The notes below the pieces were generated by a model, which saw nothing but the letters and a program-made list of their open reading frames with translations, did not search any database and was not told where the DNA came from. From Dromiciops gliroides (taxonomy: Eukaryota; Chordata; Mammalia; Microbiotheria; Microbiotheriidae), in assembly GCF_019393635.1 (NCBI RefSeq), contig NC_057861.1, positions 656,545,724 through 656,609,723 on the forward strand: a stretch of 64,000 bases of DNA, given 5' to 3'. Each line of letters starts with the position of its first letter. The first letter of the stretch is position 1. Of the stretch, positions 12,401 through 28,100 are shown piece by piece. The translations under genes and the position numbers were made by a program.

Positions 12401-15400
12401 AAAAATATCATAACAGCTCTGATATAAATAAATTAGAAATGATATAAATTAGCAATGATATAAAAGGTGGAAATAGTAAAAAGCTGGAGTGCTTCTAGAC
12501 AAAAATACAGTAATATATGGTTAGCAGAGCTGTGAATTGTTATCACCACACTGAAAATTTCGGGATGATATAAGTCAAGTCACCAAGTTGTTCATTCTTT
12601 GACCCAGAGAACTGGATATTAGGCATACAACCTAAGGCCTAACTTCTTAAACTGTGGGTTGTGACCCTATGTGGAGTTGCATAACTGAATGTGGGGGTCA
12701 TAAAAATTTGGCAACAGTAAAAGGTTATGTATACCTATTTTACATACCTATATACCCAGGGTCACATAAAAATTTGGGGGGCAAAAAGGAGTCACAAATG
12801 GAAAAAGTTTAAGAAGCCCTAAGGAAGTGTAAGGGGCTAAAATTCTAGCTATGATGTCTAAAATCTAATGAGTGGTCACCTTAAATTAGAAAACATATAG
12901 TGAGGCAGCTAGGTGGCGCAGTGGATAGAGCATCAGCCCTGGAGTCAGGAATACCTGAGTTCAAATCCAACCTCAGACACTTGACAATTACTAGCTCTGT
13001 GACCCTGGGCAAGTCACTTAACCCTAATTGCCTCACCAAAAAAAAAAAAAAGAAAAAGAAAAAGAAAACGTATAGCACCAATCTTCGGGCATTAAATTAT
13101 ATTAGGGGTTAGTAAAGAGAAACACGTGGATCAAGTATGAAATTTTGCTTGATCTCCCTATCCTGCCTATCTCTTGCTCCCCAGCTGAAGTCTCCAACTG
13201 AAAAGCCCTCTCAATCCTTGGCTTCTCCCAGAAGCCTAAGAAACCAGAAACGGGGCCATCCACACATACACAAGCTAATTGGCTGGTAGCTCTGATTGAC
13301 AGGTTCCACAGGTGGTTCTATAGATGTAACTTCCAGATGCTGGGCAACTTCTGGAAGCTAAAGTCACATGGTTTCTCCTCATGGTGGAACTTCCCTGCAA
13401 TATCTTTCCCAGCAGGGGGTGTCATTCCAATTCTCACAGAAGTTAAAGATAGAAACTGAACTTCTATGTATGTCACAATATTCACAGCAACACTTGCTGT
13501 CATAGCAAAAAACTGAAGCCAAAACAGGGCCTTAAAATGCACTGCCTTCCATTTCCTGGACTGGGGGGAGCTAATGACTAGAAAATCTTGGCTATCATCT
13601 TAGTTAACACTTTTTGTTGTACTTGACATTTTTCTATCTTAAAAGGAAAGGCTCGCTAGACTGAAAGGGTCAGGGGAGGAAGAAGAGGGACAAGATGAGT
13701 TGAATACACTTGGAATGACTGATTTCTTAAAAAGACATCAATCAACAAAGCAGAAAAAACTACTGTTGTGCCTTTTTCATAGATTTACTAGACATGATAC
13801 AGGGGAATATCAGTTCAGATTTTAACAAGACATTTTTAAAAAGTCACTCATGATATCTTTGTGGACTATATGGAGAAATAAATTGAATGGCAGCACCACT
13901 GGGTAGATTTAGAACTTGTTAACCATCACTGATGGATAGGAGTTATCAGTGGAAAGGATCTAATGGAATCAAGAACTCTGTCCAAAGAACAGTTCCACAC
14001 TTTCATCAATGATTTGAATGAAAGTATAGATGCAAACTGATTAAATATGAAGATAAGACCGAGCTAAGAAAACTGATATGTAGAATGACAGAAAACATCC
14101 AGAAATATTTCAATAGGATATAATGGTTTAGCTGAAACCTGGATTTAAAAAAAAAACACCACAGAAAAGTCCAGGATGGGAGAGGGATATGTAGAAAACA
14201 GTCAGGCTTGGTAAATTATATACTTAAAAGGATTAAATATGATGCTCCACATGTATAAACAAAAGTTGAGAACTATCTTTACATGTAATGGAAAAAATAA
14301 AATACCTCATACATTAAAAAAAAAAAATATGATGCTCCAGCCAAAAGAGTTAATGCGCACAGTAAGCACTTAATAAATGTTTATTGACTAGGTGGTCTAA
14401 CAAGTAGAATGTCATGCCCAGTTCTGGGAACTACATTTTAAAAGAGTCACTGATAAAATATGGCCAAGAGGACAATTAGAATGTCCTATAAAAGGATCAA
14501 CTGAAGGCACTGAGAATGTGGTTTAGAGAAAAAAAGTGCTTTGGTGTGACATGATAGTCTTTTTAAAATAACTGAAAAGGAATTAGATTTGCCTTCAGGA
14601 CAACATAAGGAAAAACTTCTTTAGCAATAAGATCTGGTCATAAAATTGCATGGTAACGTGATTTCTTTATTACCAAAAGCATTCAAGCAAAGGCTGGACA
14701 ACTAGCTTGTCAAGGACACTGTAGAGGGGAATTCATATTTGGGTAGGGGTTGGCCTACATAAGCACTGAAGTCCCATGCAAAGCTGAAGATTTTATGAAA
14801 ATACCGTGTTTAAGTAAAAATTGTTTTAAAAGGTACCTTTTCAACTAATGTTACACTGCTACTATCAGACGTTGTATATGACTGCACCGGAAGAACAGCA
14901 GCCCTAAAGGAGGAAAAAATATCAAATGTCCATTAAAAAGTAGTAAAGTTCCATGTACACATTATTCAGTTGCACATTAAAAAGAATATTATTTGCCCCG
15001 TATCTGTCCGTTACGATTTCTCTCAATTCGTCCCGGTCATCAAAAGGCAGTTTTATCTTGGGAGAGCTTGTGACAATTAGAGCAATAATTCTGCTCTACC
15101 TGTGTATCAGCCTCCCAGAATATTTTGTTTGCTGTACTGTTTAGATTTTTTTTTTCATTTGGAACAAAGACTATTTGAAACGAAGATTGATAACAAATAA
15201 CAAAGTTCTCTAATCTTTACTGTCTCAGGCTGGTGCCCTATCTTACCCCAAAGCCTTAAACATGGATATTCTCCAATATTCTAGCCTTGGATCTTTTCCT
15301 CCCTTAATGAGATCACCCATTCTCAGGGCTACAGTTATCATATTCAGATTACTCTAAAATGATCTATCACTAATCTCTCTCTAGAGCCTGTCCTATAATT

Positions 15401-16100
15401 CTAACTGCCTAATGGATTTCTACCTGCACAGTTCTACCTGCACAACCCATCAGTGCTTCAAACTCATTATGTCCAAAACCAAACCTCTTCCTCCCCTCCC
15501 CATCCCCAATATCTTCATCTAAAAGTCCACTCATCCTCCTCTAACTTCTCTTTTGTTGTGACCATATTACTGATTCACAGATTTACAGCTGGACTGGAAG
15601 GGACAACAGAGGTCATCTATTCATTTTACATTAGAGAAAACTGAAGGCCAAAAAACCAACAATAATAAAGTGACTTCCTCAAAGCCAGGATTTAAACATA
15701 GTGCTCTACTATGTTGATGGCCTATCAATGATCTTTCATGCTCTAAACCTCTTTTCTTTGACCCTTCCCTCATCCTCATCCATCACATCCAATCAGCTGT
15801 CAATTCCTAATAACACGTCTTTACAAACTCTCTCATATATATTATGGGAAAGGGAACAATGGCTCACCTTTCTACCACTAAAACTACCCTATTTTAAACT
15901 CTCATCAACTCCTGGCTAGATTATTTTAATAGCCCAATTCCCTGCTTCCGGTCTCTTCATTCTCTAATTCATCCTTCAAAATGCTGCCCACAAAATCTTA
16001 CTAATAATATATTCAAAAATACATATAATACAATGAATATCATATCATGAATACAGTGTATGTATATGTAGGTAGGTAGGTAGGTAGGTAGGTAGGTAGG

Positions 16101-16171
<71 letters not shown>

Positions 16172-19100
16172 GATAGTGTATTCATGATGGCACTCCTTTA
16201 TTTAAAAACCTTCAGTGGGCAGCCACAATTCATCAAATAAAGTTTAAGTAGCTTTATCCTAACATTCACAGTCAGCTACATTTGGTCCTCACCTTCTGGG
16301 AAACTGGACTACTCACTGTCCTCTGTTCTCATCCTGCCCTCCTCCATTCGTTTGTTCATGCTATTGTATTCCTATTGGAATATCCAGTCTCCTTTGGCCC
16401 TAAGTTCAAGTTAAAAAGCCCTCTCTTCTACAAGGTTCAACTGGTACCATAAGATTTCTGTGAAGCCTCTTGAGTTTCCAAATTCAAAGTTATTTCTCCC
16501 TCCTCAAATTCCTCATGCCTGGACCTCTCTTCTACACTTATCTCATTGTGTATTAGAGCATAAATTCCTTAAAGGCACAGTTGTTTTATTTCAACTTTGT
16601 ACCCCAAGTGCTTAGCAAAATTTCATTTACTTCATTAACCTGTGAGCTCAAAGTATGTACTTCCTTCTGATGGTAAAGACCCACCCACATCTTCTCATCC
16701 TGTGCAACTCTTGTTCACTGTGTTCCTTAATCTCTTCACAGGGGTCTGCCCAATATGCTGGAAGTCAGGTTTCTTGATATTGCTTAGATACCAATAAAGT
16801 CCAATGGTTATTCTTCATTCTTGCCAGATGAATGCCCACCTCTTTTTTGTTAACTAACTCTGTTGAAATCCTTTATGCTACTGCTCCTGTATAACTTTTC
16901 ATTAGTAATTCATTGTAATATACTCCTGCCTACTGTGTCCCTATCCACTGCCCTTTGGGTCACCTTCAACTTGTCAGAGAAAGGTATATACCATGACTCT
17001 GTTATACAGTATCAGTAGAATACTAACCATAAAAAAAGATGGGCCTTGCTCTTTGTTTTAGCACCAGATTGTCAAATTCCAGTTTACCATGAGAGCAAGA
17101 TGAAGGAAGAAACAAAAGCACAGGTTAAAAGCACAAGGGAAAGATGAGACAGAGGTAATAGCAGTCAGCATTTGTACAGTACTTTAAAGTTTCCAACGTA
17201 CTCTGTTAATACATTTGATCTTTACAAGGCAGAAACTATTTTTATCCATATTTAAAATGAAAAAACAAAACTAAACATTTATAATGAGAAAACTATGGCT
17301 AAAGATAAGAGTAACTCTCCCAGGGTAACATACATCTACTAGTAAGTATTTGAGCCAGTATTTGAAATTAGATCTTCCTATCCAGTACTCTAACCGCTAC
17401 AAACCTAGTTGGTCCCAACCAGAGGCCCCAGGTGCAGACATGTAGAATGCCAGATCCCTTGCTTCACCTGGTTGAAACATTCCAGTGTCATATTATCTAG
17501 GACTGCACCAGCTCTCCCCAATTTCCTACTTGATTCAGAACACATCACTACCATCTGATGATACAGAACTCTTACCACTATTTGAAGCCTCCTTAACACA
17601 ACACATTCTATCTTTTAATGCAATACCTACATGTCCAACATCAATTCACTTAGTTATGTCCCATGGACAATCTTGCCATGCTGGACTTATTGATTTGTTG
17701 TAGCTAAGTGCAGCATTTGTACAATCCTCTCTTCATTTAGCTTCTGACATAAAGAGAAGTTTGGGACTACTAAAAGCACTGTGCTATTTCCACAAAGGCA
17801 ATCCAATTTGCTATCTTCATCTTGTCCAGTTCTGAGTTGAATTCAGTCTGAACTCTATCTCCCTGAACAAAGTACTGATAAAATAGCCCCATGAGTTATC
17901 CATACAACTGTTGAAGAGGGTTCAATGAAACTCTTGGGTGCTTCTAGATCTCACTGAAGAGTCTCCACAATATTCACAAGTCTGTTGCAACAAGAACAAT
18001 TATAATCCACTAAGAGCAACATTTGGAGGGTGTCACCATCTATAATGTCTCACATTTGGACTGTCCATAGGATAACCTCCATGACAATGGGAAACTATGT
18101 TGACAAGCTATATCCATCTATATCCATCTCGCTATCTTTCAATGAATTTTCTATGACTTCGGTAAATACACAGAAGACATCTAATTGGAGGAGAGCTGAT
18201 AAATTGTGTTAATATTATAGTTGAGAGTGATTCAAAATATCCAAAAGGGGTAGATTCTAAACACTTGCAAAAAATCATGGACCTCATATCATAGCTTATG
18301 CTCATAAAAATTTTGTAAAGGAAATACTGATCTATGCCTACCCTCCCACCTCTACAAAATGTTTACAAACATAAATCACACACAACACACACCCCAAATC
18401 CTTGAAGAAGGTATGAAAAGAGAACAAATCAGGCTTTTACTGTACTGTGTTTCTACAGTAGGTCACATTTTTAGTCAACGAATGAAAGATGTATAGAGCA
18501 GAAGATCCAATTATATCTGTTATATTAAAAATTCTATTTGACAACATAAAATTCTGCCAGAAAATACTCTGAGGCCTCCTGGAGATCATCCCTTAAATTT
18601 AATGGGCACTTAATAAATACTTGTTAAATCAATACAAAATTTAGTCTTGCCTTTTCTGAAGACAGACATATTGGGAATTATATATAAAAGAATTTCCTGA
18701 TAGGTAAGGATTGCACTCTAGGCTGATAAAGGAACTCAATGCATTTCCACTAACATTTATTAAGTACCTGCTATGTAAGAGACATTGAGCCAGGTGCTGG
18801 TTGTGGCTGTAACAGCACTCCATAGTTTTTCTATTCTGCCAGGAAGAACCACCTCCTATCAAGGACCCAAACCCCTAAGGAAAAAACAAAACAAAACCCT
18901 TTTCAAACTACTCACAACACAGAAAGAGGTCTACTAGTTTGGTGTAGGAAAGTGATGACAATCTGAAGATGTGTAAAACATCTTCTCTCATTTCCCCCAT
19001 TAAATCATCAAACCGCATCTCATTTGAAGCTGGTAAGGCAATGGATAGATCTATGGCCCTGAAGGAAGAAAGACTGGAGTTCAAATTTAGCCTCAGACAC

Positions 19101-22100
19101 TTGCTATCTATGTAACCAGGGGCAAGTCCCTCAACCTCTCTCTGCCTCAGTTTCTTCATCTGCAAAATGGGGATAAATCATCATCACCATACCTTTCAGA
19201 GTTGTTGTGAGGATAAAAAAAATAGATATTTTAAAGTGCTGCAAACCTTAAAGCAGTATATAAATGCTAACTATATTTTACTAGTGTATAGACATCAGCT
19301 GTTTCATTTCTAACTACTCAGAATAGAAAAAAAATTGCTAGCAACTGGTCAAAGCAAAATCTTAAAATATAAAATGCTGAGGTCCCAATGGTTGTGGACT
19401 CATGTCTAGTTTACTATCCCCATAGAGCATTCACACCAAGATAAGATGTTTTAAAACAAAAAAATTATTTTCTTCTTCACTATAATCAGATACACCAAAA
19501 ATCCAAAAAGCATGGGCATGTGGTGGAATTAATTAATGGAAAGATGCAAGAATTTTTAAAAGAGGTAGAAAACTTCATCATTGCTAACTTAGGTCTTAAT
19601 AGAATGCTTCATTACTTTGTTTTAAATGATCAGATTAGACTTCTATACAATCAGATCAGATTTACATACTGCATTCTCATCTACATTTGACCTCTTCTCA
19701 GCCACTGAAAGCAGCCAATAATCTATTTGCATATAATCAAAAACCAATTAGATTTTCCTACTCCAAAAAATACATTTAATCTGATCATCAGGCAACTCTA
19801 TACACTACTCATGAATATAGCTAGCAAATTATTCAGAAATTTCTGAATGTTACAAAGATAAAAACTACAAAGTAGTTCTAAAAACACACAGAAACTACCA
19901 ATTAGAATTTGTATCCAACACTTCAAAAAGCAAAATTATACCCTTCATTATAAAAAAACTCACTTCTACATAATGGTAAGGCATAGGAAAAAATATCTCC
20001 TTAAATGTGAGAAACAATAAATCTCTTTTTTTCTAATGTGTGATGACACAAAGAAGAACTATTTAATTAAGTCAATTAGAAGATGAAACTATCATTAAAA
20101 CTTCTTTAGAAAATGTCCCCAAAATCAAAATAAGGTCAAAATGGATACATGATCTAGATATAAAGGGTGATACCATAGGAAAATTAGGAGAGGAAGGAAT
20201 AGTTTACCTCTCCGATTTATGGAGAAGAAAAGAATTTATGACCAAACAAGAGACAGAGAATATTATGAAATGCAAAATGGGTCATTTTGATTACATTAAA
20301 TTAAAAAAGTTTTGTACAAACAGAAGCAATGCAGCCAAGATTAGAAGGAAAGCATTTATAAGAATACAAGTCATTCCCCAATTGAGAAATGGTCAAAAGG
20401 ATATGAACAAGAAGTATTCAAATGAAAAAATCAAAGCTATCTATTGCCACATGAAAAAATGCTCTAAACTGATTAGAGAAATACAAATTAAAACATCTCT
20501 GAGGTACCACCTCACACCTATAGATTAGCTACTATGACCAAAAAAGGAAAATAAATGTTGGAGAAGCTATGGAAAAAATGGAACACTAATACATTGTTAG
20601 TGGAGCTATGAACTGATCCAGCCATTCTAGAGAACTATTTGGAACTATGCCCAAAAGGCTATGGGGCGGTACATACCCTTTGACCCAGTAATACCACTAC
20701 TAGGTCTGATCTCCAAAGAGATCATAAAAAAGGGAAAAGGACCCACATGTACAAAAATATTTATAGCAGTTCTCTTTGTGGTGGCAAAGAATTGGAAATT
20801 GAGGGGATACCCATCAATTGGGAAGTGGATGAACAAGTTGTGGTATATGAATGTAATGCATACTATTGTGCTATAAGAAATGATGAGCAGGCAGATTTCA
20901 GAAAAACCTGGAAAGACTTAAGTGGACTGATGCTGAGTGAAGTGAGCAGAACCAGAAGAACACTGTACACAGTAACAGCAACACTGCATGATGGATGACC
21001 AATTGTGATAGACTTAGTTCCTCTCAGCAAAACAATGATCCAAGACAATTCCAAAAGACTCATGATGGAAAATGCTCTCCACATCCAGAAAAAAAGAACT
21101 GTGGAATTTGAATGCAGATTGAACCATACTATTTCTACTCTTTTTTAGTTTGTTTTATCTTTTTTGAGATTTTTCCCTTTTGTTCTGATTCTTCTTTCAC
21201 AACATGACTGATGCAGAAATATGTTTAATGTGATCGTACATATATAACGTATATCAGATTGCTTTCTCTTGGGGAGGGGGGAAGGGAGGGAGGAAGGGAG
21301 AGAGAAAAATTTGGAACTCAATAGCACAATAGTGTTCTATTATAATTCAAATTGTGAGATGAGATCATGATGGATCACTATTGTGCTATAAGAAATGATG
21401 AGCAAGGGGCAGCTAGGTAGCGCAGTGGATAGAGCACTGGCCATGGATTCAGGAGGACCGGAGTTCAAATTCGGCCTCAGACACTTAACACTTACTAGCT
21501 GTGTGACCCTGAGCAAGTCACTTAACCCCAATTGCCTCACCCCCCCCCAAAAAAAAAGAAAAAAAAAAAAGAAATGATGAGCAGGATGCTATCAGAAAAA
21601 CCTGGAAAAACGGACATGAGCTGATACAAAGTGAAATGTACTGTATACAAATTAACAACAATATTCTAAGATGATCAGCTGTGAATAACTTAGCTATTTT
21701 CAGCAATACAATGATCCAAGACAACTCTGAAGGACTTATGAAAAACGCAGTCCATCTCCAGAGAAAGAACTGATAGTGTCTGAACACAAACTGAAGCATA
21801 GTTTTTTAAAGTTCCTTTTTCTTAAGTTTTTTTTGTCTGTTTTCTTTTACAACCTGACATGTGGAAATTTTTTGCATGATTAAAGAAAATGTTGAAAACT
21901 CTCTTTACATGTAACTGGAAAAAGAATAAAATACTATTAAGATTGGGGGAGGGGGGAGAAAAAGGAAAGAAAATGTCCCCAAACCATGAATGAAATCAAA
22001 AGGCAAATTAGCTCTACCTGTTCACTAGTTCATCTGTAGTTCTTACTGAATCATCATCGTTCCAGTGGAAACTTTCTTGGGTATGCTTCTTAGATGTATC

Positions 22101-25100
22101 TAAAAGAACAGGTTAATTACATTTTAATTATCAGGTGAGCTACTCTAAAATGTTCTAGCATCTCTTGAACTTTTTGTTTGTTTTTGTTTTGTTTTGTTTT
22201 TGTGAGGCAATTGGGGTTAAGTGACTTGCCTAGGGTCAGACAGCTAGTAATTGGTAAGTGTCTGAGGCCGCATTTGAACTCAGGTCCTCCTGAATCCAGG
22301 GACGGTGCTCTATCCACTGAGCCACCTAGATGCCCCTAATTTCTCTTGAACTTTTACTAAAAAGAAAAAAAGTCAATGCAATGGAAACAATTTAGTCTAA
22401 AAGCCATCTGCATCTGGTTTGTGATGCTAGTTAGGTGAGTCTTTCAAAGCAGAAAACTAATCTCTAATGGAAGTAACTATACTGTCAAATACACCTGGGA
22501 TCTCATCAATAGGGAAATTCTATCCAATGAAACTGATTGCAATATATTTTAGGTCTGCTTATCTTGTGTGACTCTTGACCAGGTCTCCTATAAAAATTCA
22601 TGCAGCCTAACTGTGCCTTCACTTTCTCCTGACATTGTACTAGGAAGCACAATAGCTGTCCACCTATCATCCAATCCTGGTTATTCTTTAAAACCCTATA
22701 TGAGGAGCAGCTAGGTGGCACAGTGGATAGAGCACAGGCCCTGGAGTCAGGAGTACCTGAGTTCAAATCCGGCCTCAGACACTTAACATTTACTAGCTGT
22801 GTGACCCTGGGCAAGTCACTTAATCCCAACTGCCTCACTAAAAACAAACAAAACAAACAAAAAACCCCTATAATGAGTCACTTAACACATTTCTTAGGCT
22901 AAGTTTTTTGTACCTAAATTTCCCCATCTGTAAAATTAAGGATTTCAGTAGGATTATCTTTAATCCCTTCTAACACTGAAATCTGATAATTTAATGCCAT
23001 TTTCGACTAACCACATTGCCCACTGCTTGCCCCAATCTGTGCCTTGACAAATTTCAACTAGTACGTTCCTCAAAGTCCCAACTAAATCTTAGACCACTGA
23101 TCCAGCTCCTGATAATTCAGGAACAATACCAAGGGAAAGCATAAAGAGCTTAAAATGTTTACAATAAAAATTCAGAAACTACAAAATTCTTGGACATGAA
23201 CCACAAACCTGGAAGTGATAAGGGATATCTAAAGAAGATACTGCTTTCATAATCTTCTTCTGAAGCAGGATCAAATGAAAGAGGAGACATTGCTGGTAAA
23301 AGATCCAAAGCCTTAAAACAAATAAGATTAGCATCTTGAAATAAATACATTTTAGTTATTGCTACTGCAATACTTCCAATAAATTGATCTACAAGTGATT
23401 TATCAAATTTTTTTAAAAATCAGTTTTCCTTTTTATAGTTAGGGAATTATAACACTAGAGAACTAAGGGACTTTCATTAACCCTCTCCTTCCCCATTCAT
23501 TCCCCAATGTTCCTCTATCTTAAACTGATAAAATACCTCAGAATTTAGAGATTAGTCTAATGCCTTTACTAATAAAATCTATATCTCAGGGGCAGCTAGG
23601 TGGCGAAGTGGGTAGAGCACCAGCCCCGGAGTCAGGAATACCTGAGTTCAAATGCGGCCTCAGACACTTAACACTTACTAGCTGTGTGACCTTGGGCAAG
23701 TCACTTAACCCCAATTGCCTCAAACACCCCAAAAAAATCTTTATCTCAGATTAAGACTGCCAAACATATTAAAGATTCTGTTTCATGATGCATCTATTTA
23801 GAACCATATTTAAGCAAAATCATATTTGAACCGTGTATCTTACAAATATTGATTCAAACATGATAAGTGTCTATATACATACTAATGCTCGGCAGGTAAT
23901 AAATCAAATTCTTCCTGTAACTATCCTCTAAAAATAAAGTATTGGAAAAGGAAATGGCAAAGGACTGCAGTACTTCAAAAACAAAGTAAAATCATTAATA
24001 ACATTACTTACTGGAGTCTCCTCTTTAATTAGACTAAAAGGAGCCTGATTAAGGAACTCTTCCCATTTCTTGTTCCATTCTTTCTGCTTTTCAGTATTTG
24101 ACTGCTTTATAAAAATAGCCTCTTGTTTTACTTTATTCCTATAACACATAAAACATTGTTCAAAATCATAAAAAAGTATTCTATTGAAAACTTAATCAGA
24201 AAAACTAATTGTAGAAAAAAAAAATCTGAGAACAGTAATATAAATCCAAAGTGAACATATTTTAAATATACAACACACCAATTCTTAGAACTAAAGGAAT
24301 AATCTATAAATAACACTGTAAATAGTAATTTCTCTTTTTAGGGACAGAAAGAGATTGCAATCTTATCTTCACAGCATTTTTTTAAAAAAAATATTAATTC
24401 AAAGTATATTATTCTCCCTAGCTCACCATCTATAATAGGTTCACTGGTGGCACACTACACTTCCTTAACTGACTTTAAGAACAACTCCAGGGGCAGCTAG
24501 ATGGCGCAGTGGATAGAGCACCGGCCCTGGATTCAGGACCTGAGTTCAAATCCGAGCTCAGATACTTAATACTTATTAGCTGTGTGACCCTGGGCAAGTC
24601 ACTTAACCCCAATTGCCCCACCAAAAAAAAAAATATAGCAAGTAGGAGGCTCCTTTTGGGGGGAGGGGTGGGGGGGGGTCAGGGGGAGAGTAGAGAACAA
24701 AAGTGCACAATTTAAGCCAAACAAGGTAAAAAAGCTTATTGATTTTATTGGATCCTTCAAACATTTCTTAGGGGTTAATGAGAGGAAAGGAATGTGGGCT
24801 ATTAAATTCTGTATATTTGGCAAGGCTGAAACAAGTCCTAACTACAACAAGAGCAAACATTCTACTGACAGACATGATTTACAACCAGTCTTCCTCCCCA
24901 ATAACAACATAACTTAGGAAACTTTCTAAGCTTCAAATATAGTGAGCTGGAATTGATAGTTAGGAATCACCTAGTTAAGGGGTTCTTAACCCTTTTCTGT
25001 CAGATTCCTTTGGCAGTCTAATAAAACCTAACAACTTCCTTTCTTAGAATGTTTTAAAAATGCATAAAATATAAGATATTATAAAGGACATGAATTATAT

Positions 25101-28100
25101 TGAAAGTTATTAATGCAATTATAAAAAAGTAAATCCACAGACCCCAGGTTAGTGTAAACCCATAAGAGATAAGAAAACCAGAATCCCAAAAAGGTAAAGC
25201 AATTTGCTCATGGTCACAGGACTAGCCAAAGTTGGAGTCAAGCCTTATAATACAAGTCTACTGCCTCCCAGGTCAATATTTTTTCCACTGCATACCTCAT
25301 CTGCTTCACATGTGATAATGTGTTTTTCTGAACTCTGGCCTCTCTCTCAATATAATTAAGGTCTGCTGTCAGTCCTGTTTGGTCAGTACAACTACGTTCA
25401 TCCTTCAAAATCTTCAGGGCTTCATTTAGTAACCGAATAACAGTTAAAAGATTCAATTTTCCAGCTTCATAAAGGTTTCCTATAAATAACTTTAAAAAAA
25501 AGAGAAAGTGTTAGTAAACATAAGATTTTGTGAAAAGGATGTGCTATATGCTGTACATGTTTATACTTCTTACCACAGGGAAAAACCACCTGTACCATTT
25601 GAAGAGCTAGCTATATGAAAATAGAAATATGCCCCCTTGAATGCAAAATGCATTCAACCCTCTAATGAACTAGTAGAAGAATAAACATTCTGCCTTTTTT
25701 AATGAAAATTCTCTACTGACATACAAAAAGAAAGAGATCAGTGAGACTGACAGACTAGTTTCTTTAGCTCAAAGTAGATTACATAATAAAAATGACATGC
25801 AAGCTCTTTCAATACCTGTCTCATAATTCATGTATAGTTTACCTCATAATTAAATATAATCTTTTTTTTTTTTAGTGAGGCAATTGGGGTTAAGTGACTT
25901 GCCCAGGGTCACACAGTTAGTAAGTGTTAAGTGTCTGAGGCCGGATTTGAACTCAGGTACTCCTGATTCCAGGGCCTGTGCTCTATCCACTGCGACATCT
26001 AGCTGCCCCCCAAATATAATCTTAACGAAAAGACCTTCTATTGACTGATAGCCTGATTACAACAAACAAAATATTGTTGAGTTTTTCCTTGTTCTACCTA
26101 CTTAATTCAACTTTATGTTAAAAAAAAAAACCTCCAAGCCACACGGAAAGTTCTAATGAATAAAAGAACTCCATGATAAAAATACAGGAAGATGAAGTAC
26201 TGAGGTGATTCAATAAGTTTATATTTCATGCAGGATCACATAATGCAAAAGTGGCTAATCTCTGTGTTCATCATTCAGTAACTCAAAAGAATTAACCTGA
26301 ATAAAGCAAATTTCACCTAATATAAATGTGTTCAGATATTGAAACACTTACATAAATCACAGACCACTATTTTTAAAAAACTGTTGGCCCAAATATTTTA
26401 TTAGGAGCAGCAAAACAAGACAAAATAATTAAGTGAAAAAGTCATTTTTAAAAAAAACTGTATAGAACCAAGAACTTACGTGGTACATTTGTTTTTCAAT
26501 TCTGTCCAGTAAGAGTCTTGGAACCTTAATAGCAACACCAGTTCCATCCAAAGTATATTGACCAACATGACCTGTAATGACCGAACTAACAACTTCTCTT
26601 TCTTTTTCCAAAAGTGTAAGTGTTTCCATCACAGAAGCCCACATCAATCGAACCTTTAAAAGTAGAGATTTTTTTTTAAAGAGCCTAAATAGACTGATTA
26701 TTAAATAGACTAAGAAATGAGGGGGTGGGAAAATGAAATCACATTAATGAATTTACTTCTAAGAGTAAAAAAGACAAACTTCTAAGACAATTTACAAAAT
26801 GGCACTTTCATAAGTCTGAAAGCACTGCTCTAACTTCCAGAAGTACTGCTAAGGCATGAGGTATCTCAGTCACTTGGAGAATTTGACTTGTTATTAAATA
26901 AAAGTACATCATATTACTGAGATATACTACAATATATGACATTGCAGTGTTAAGAAAAATAAAGAAAGGGCCCCCAGCACAATGCAGGTACACGATGTAC
27001 CAAACTTACCACAGTATACAAACAAGGACTGCACCACAAGTGCATGGATGGTTGTTATCTACATCAAAGGAGGGAACTTCCATATAACTAAAACCATAGA
27101 TTCAGGAGAATCTAAATATTCCCCAGTCAGGGTGTGTCTATTTTTTTTTACTACTAGGTACCAAGAAGATCAGAAAAAGTAATACTAAGCCACCTTTACA
27201 AGCATGATGATACATGTAGAGAGCTACAAGGCAAAGATTAAATGTTTTTAAACAGCAAAATAATGAACTTTTTAAAAGTCTTACCTTTTGAACTTTCTCT
27301 GATATGTTTCTCTGTTCTTCATTCTGATTCTTTCTAGTTAAAAATTAAATAATTCAGTTAAGTACAACAAAAACCACATGATTTTGTGATTAAGTAACTT
27401 TTAGTTAACAAACCCACCTACTAAACACAGACTGAATAAAAGTATATCTAAAATACTTACTTTTGTAATTTTTGCAATTCTATATATTGTGAATTCAAAT
27501 CTCTTATCTGTTTAATTAACGATCTGCAAGAAAAAAAATAATTTATGACTATTCAAATAACTTAATTCCCTCTTTCATGCTAACGAACACAAGGGAAAAA
27601 ATTGTTTGTACCCTATCCTCACACTTTCTCCATTTCTACCCAAGCATGATTTTAAGGTTCTCTTGAATATATTTCCTCCCACTTTACTCAGCAGCTGGTT
27701 AAAGACCTTCTTATAATGAGGTCATAGATTGAGGGATGGAAGGGACTAAAGACTAGTTATTAAGTCCAAACCCCTCATCTTACAAATAAGGAAACTAAGG
27801 CTCAGAAAGGTTAAATGACTTCCACATGATCACACAGGTAATAAATATGAAGAGATTCCAACTGAACTCTTCTTGACTACAAGTCCAGCTCTCTATCCAA
27901 TGTACAATACTAACTCTCATTACACACAAACACATTAGTATTAGCAGACAGGCATTTCATAGACAGTTCCAAACAATTTTTATATATGCTTCCCTATCCA
28001 ATTTACCCATTTGGTGAAGGAATACTCAGCAAAAAGTTTCTTTAAGGCATTATATGATATTCCATTTTTCAGGACAATTTTGAAGCAGGTATGGCTTAAA

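Noticed and set aside
16069..16171. Regular repeats as a CRISPR array
   Set aside because: Simple tetranucleotide repeat in a vertebrate genome; no spacers.
20238..21084. Open frames of 60-96 codons in L1 sequence
   Set aside because: Remnants of the L1 ORF2 end and 3'UTR without a full reverse transcriptase.
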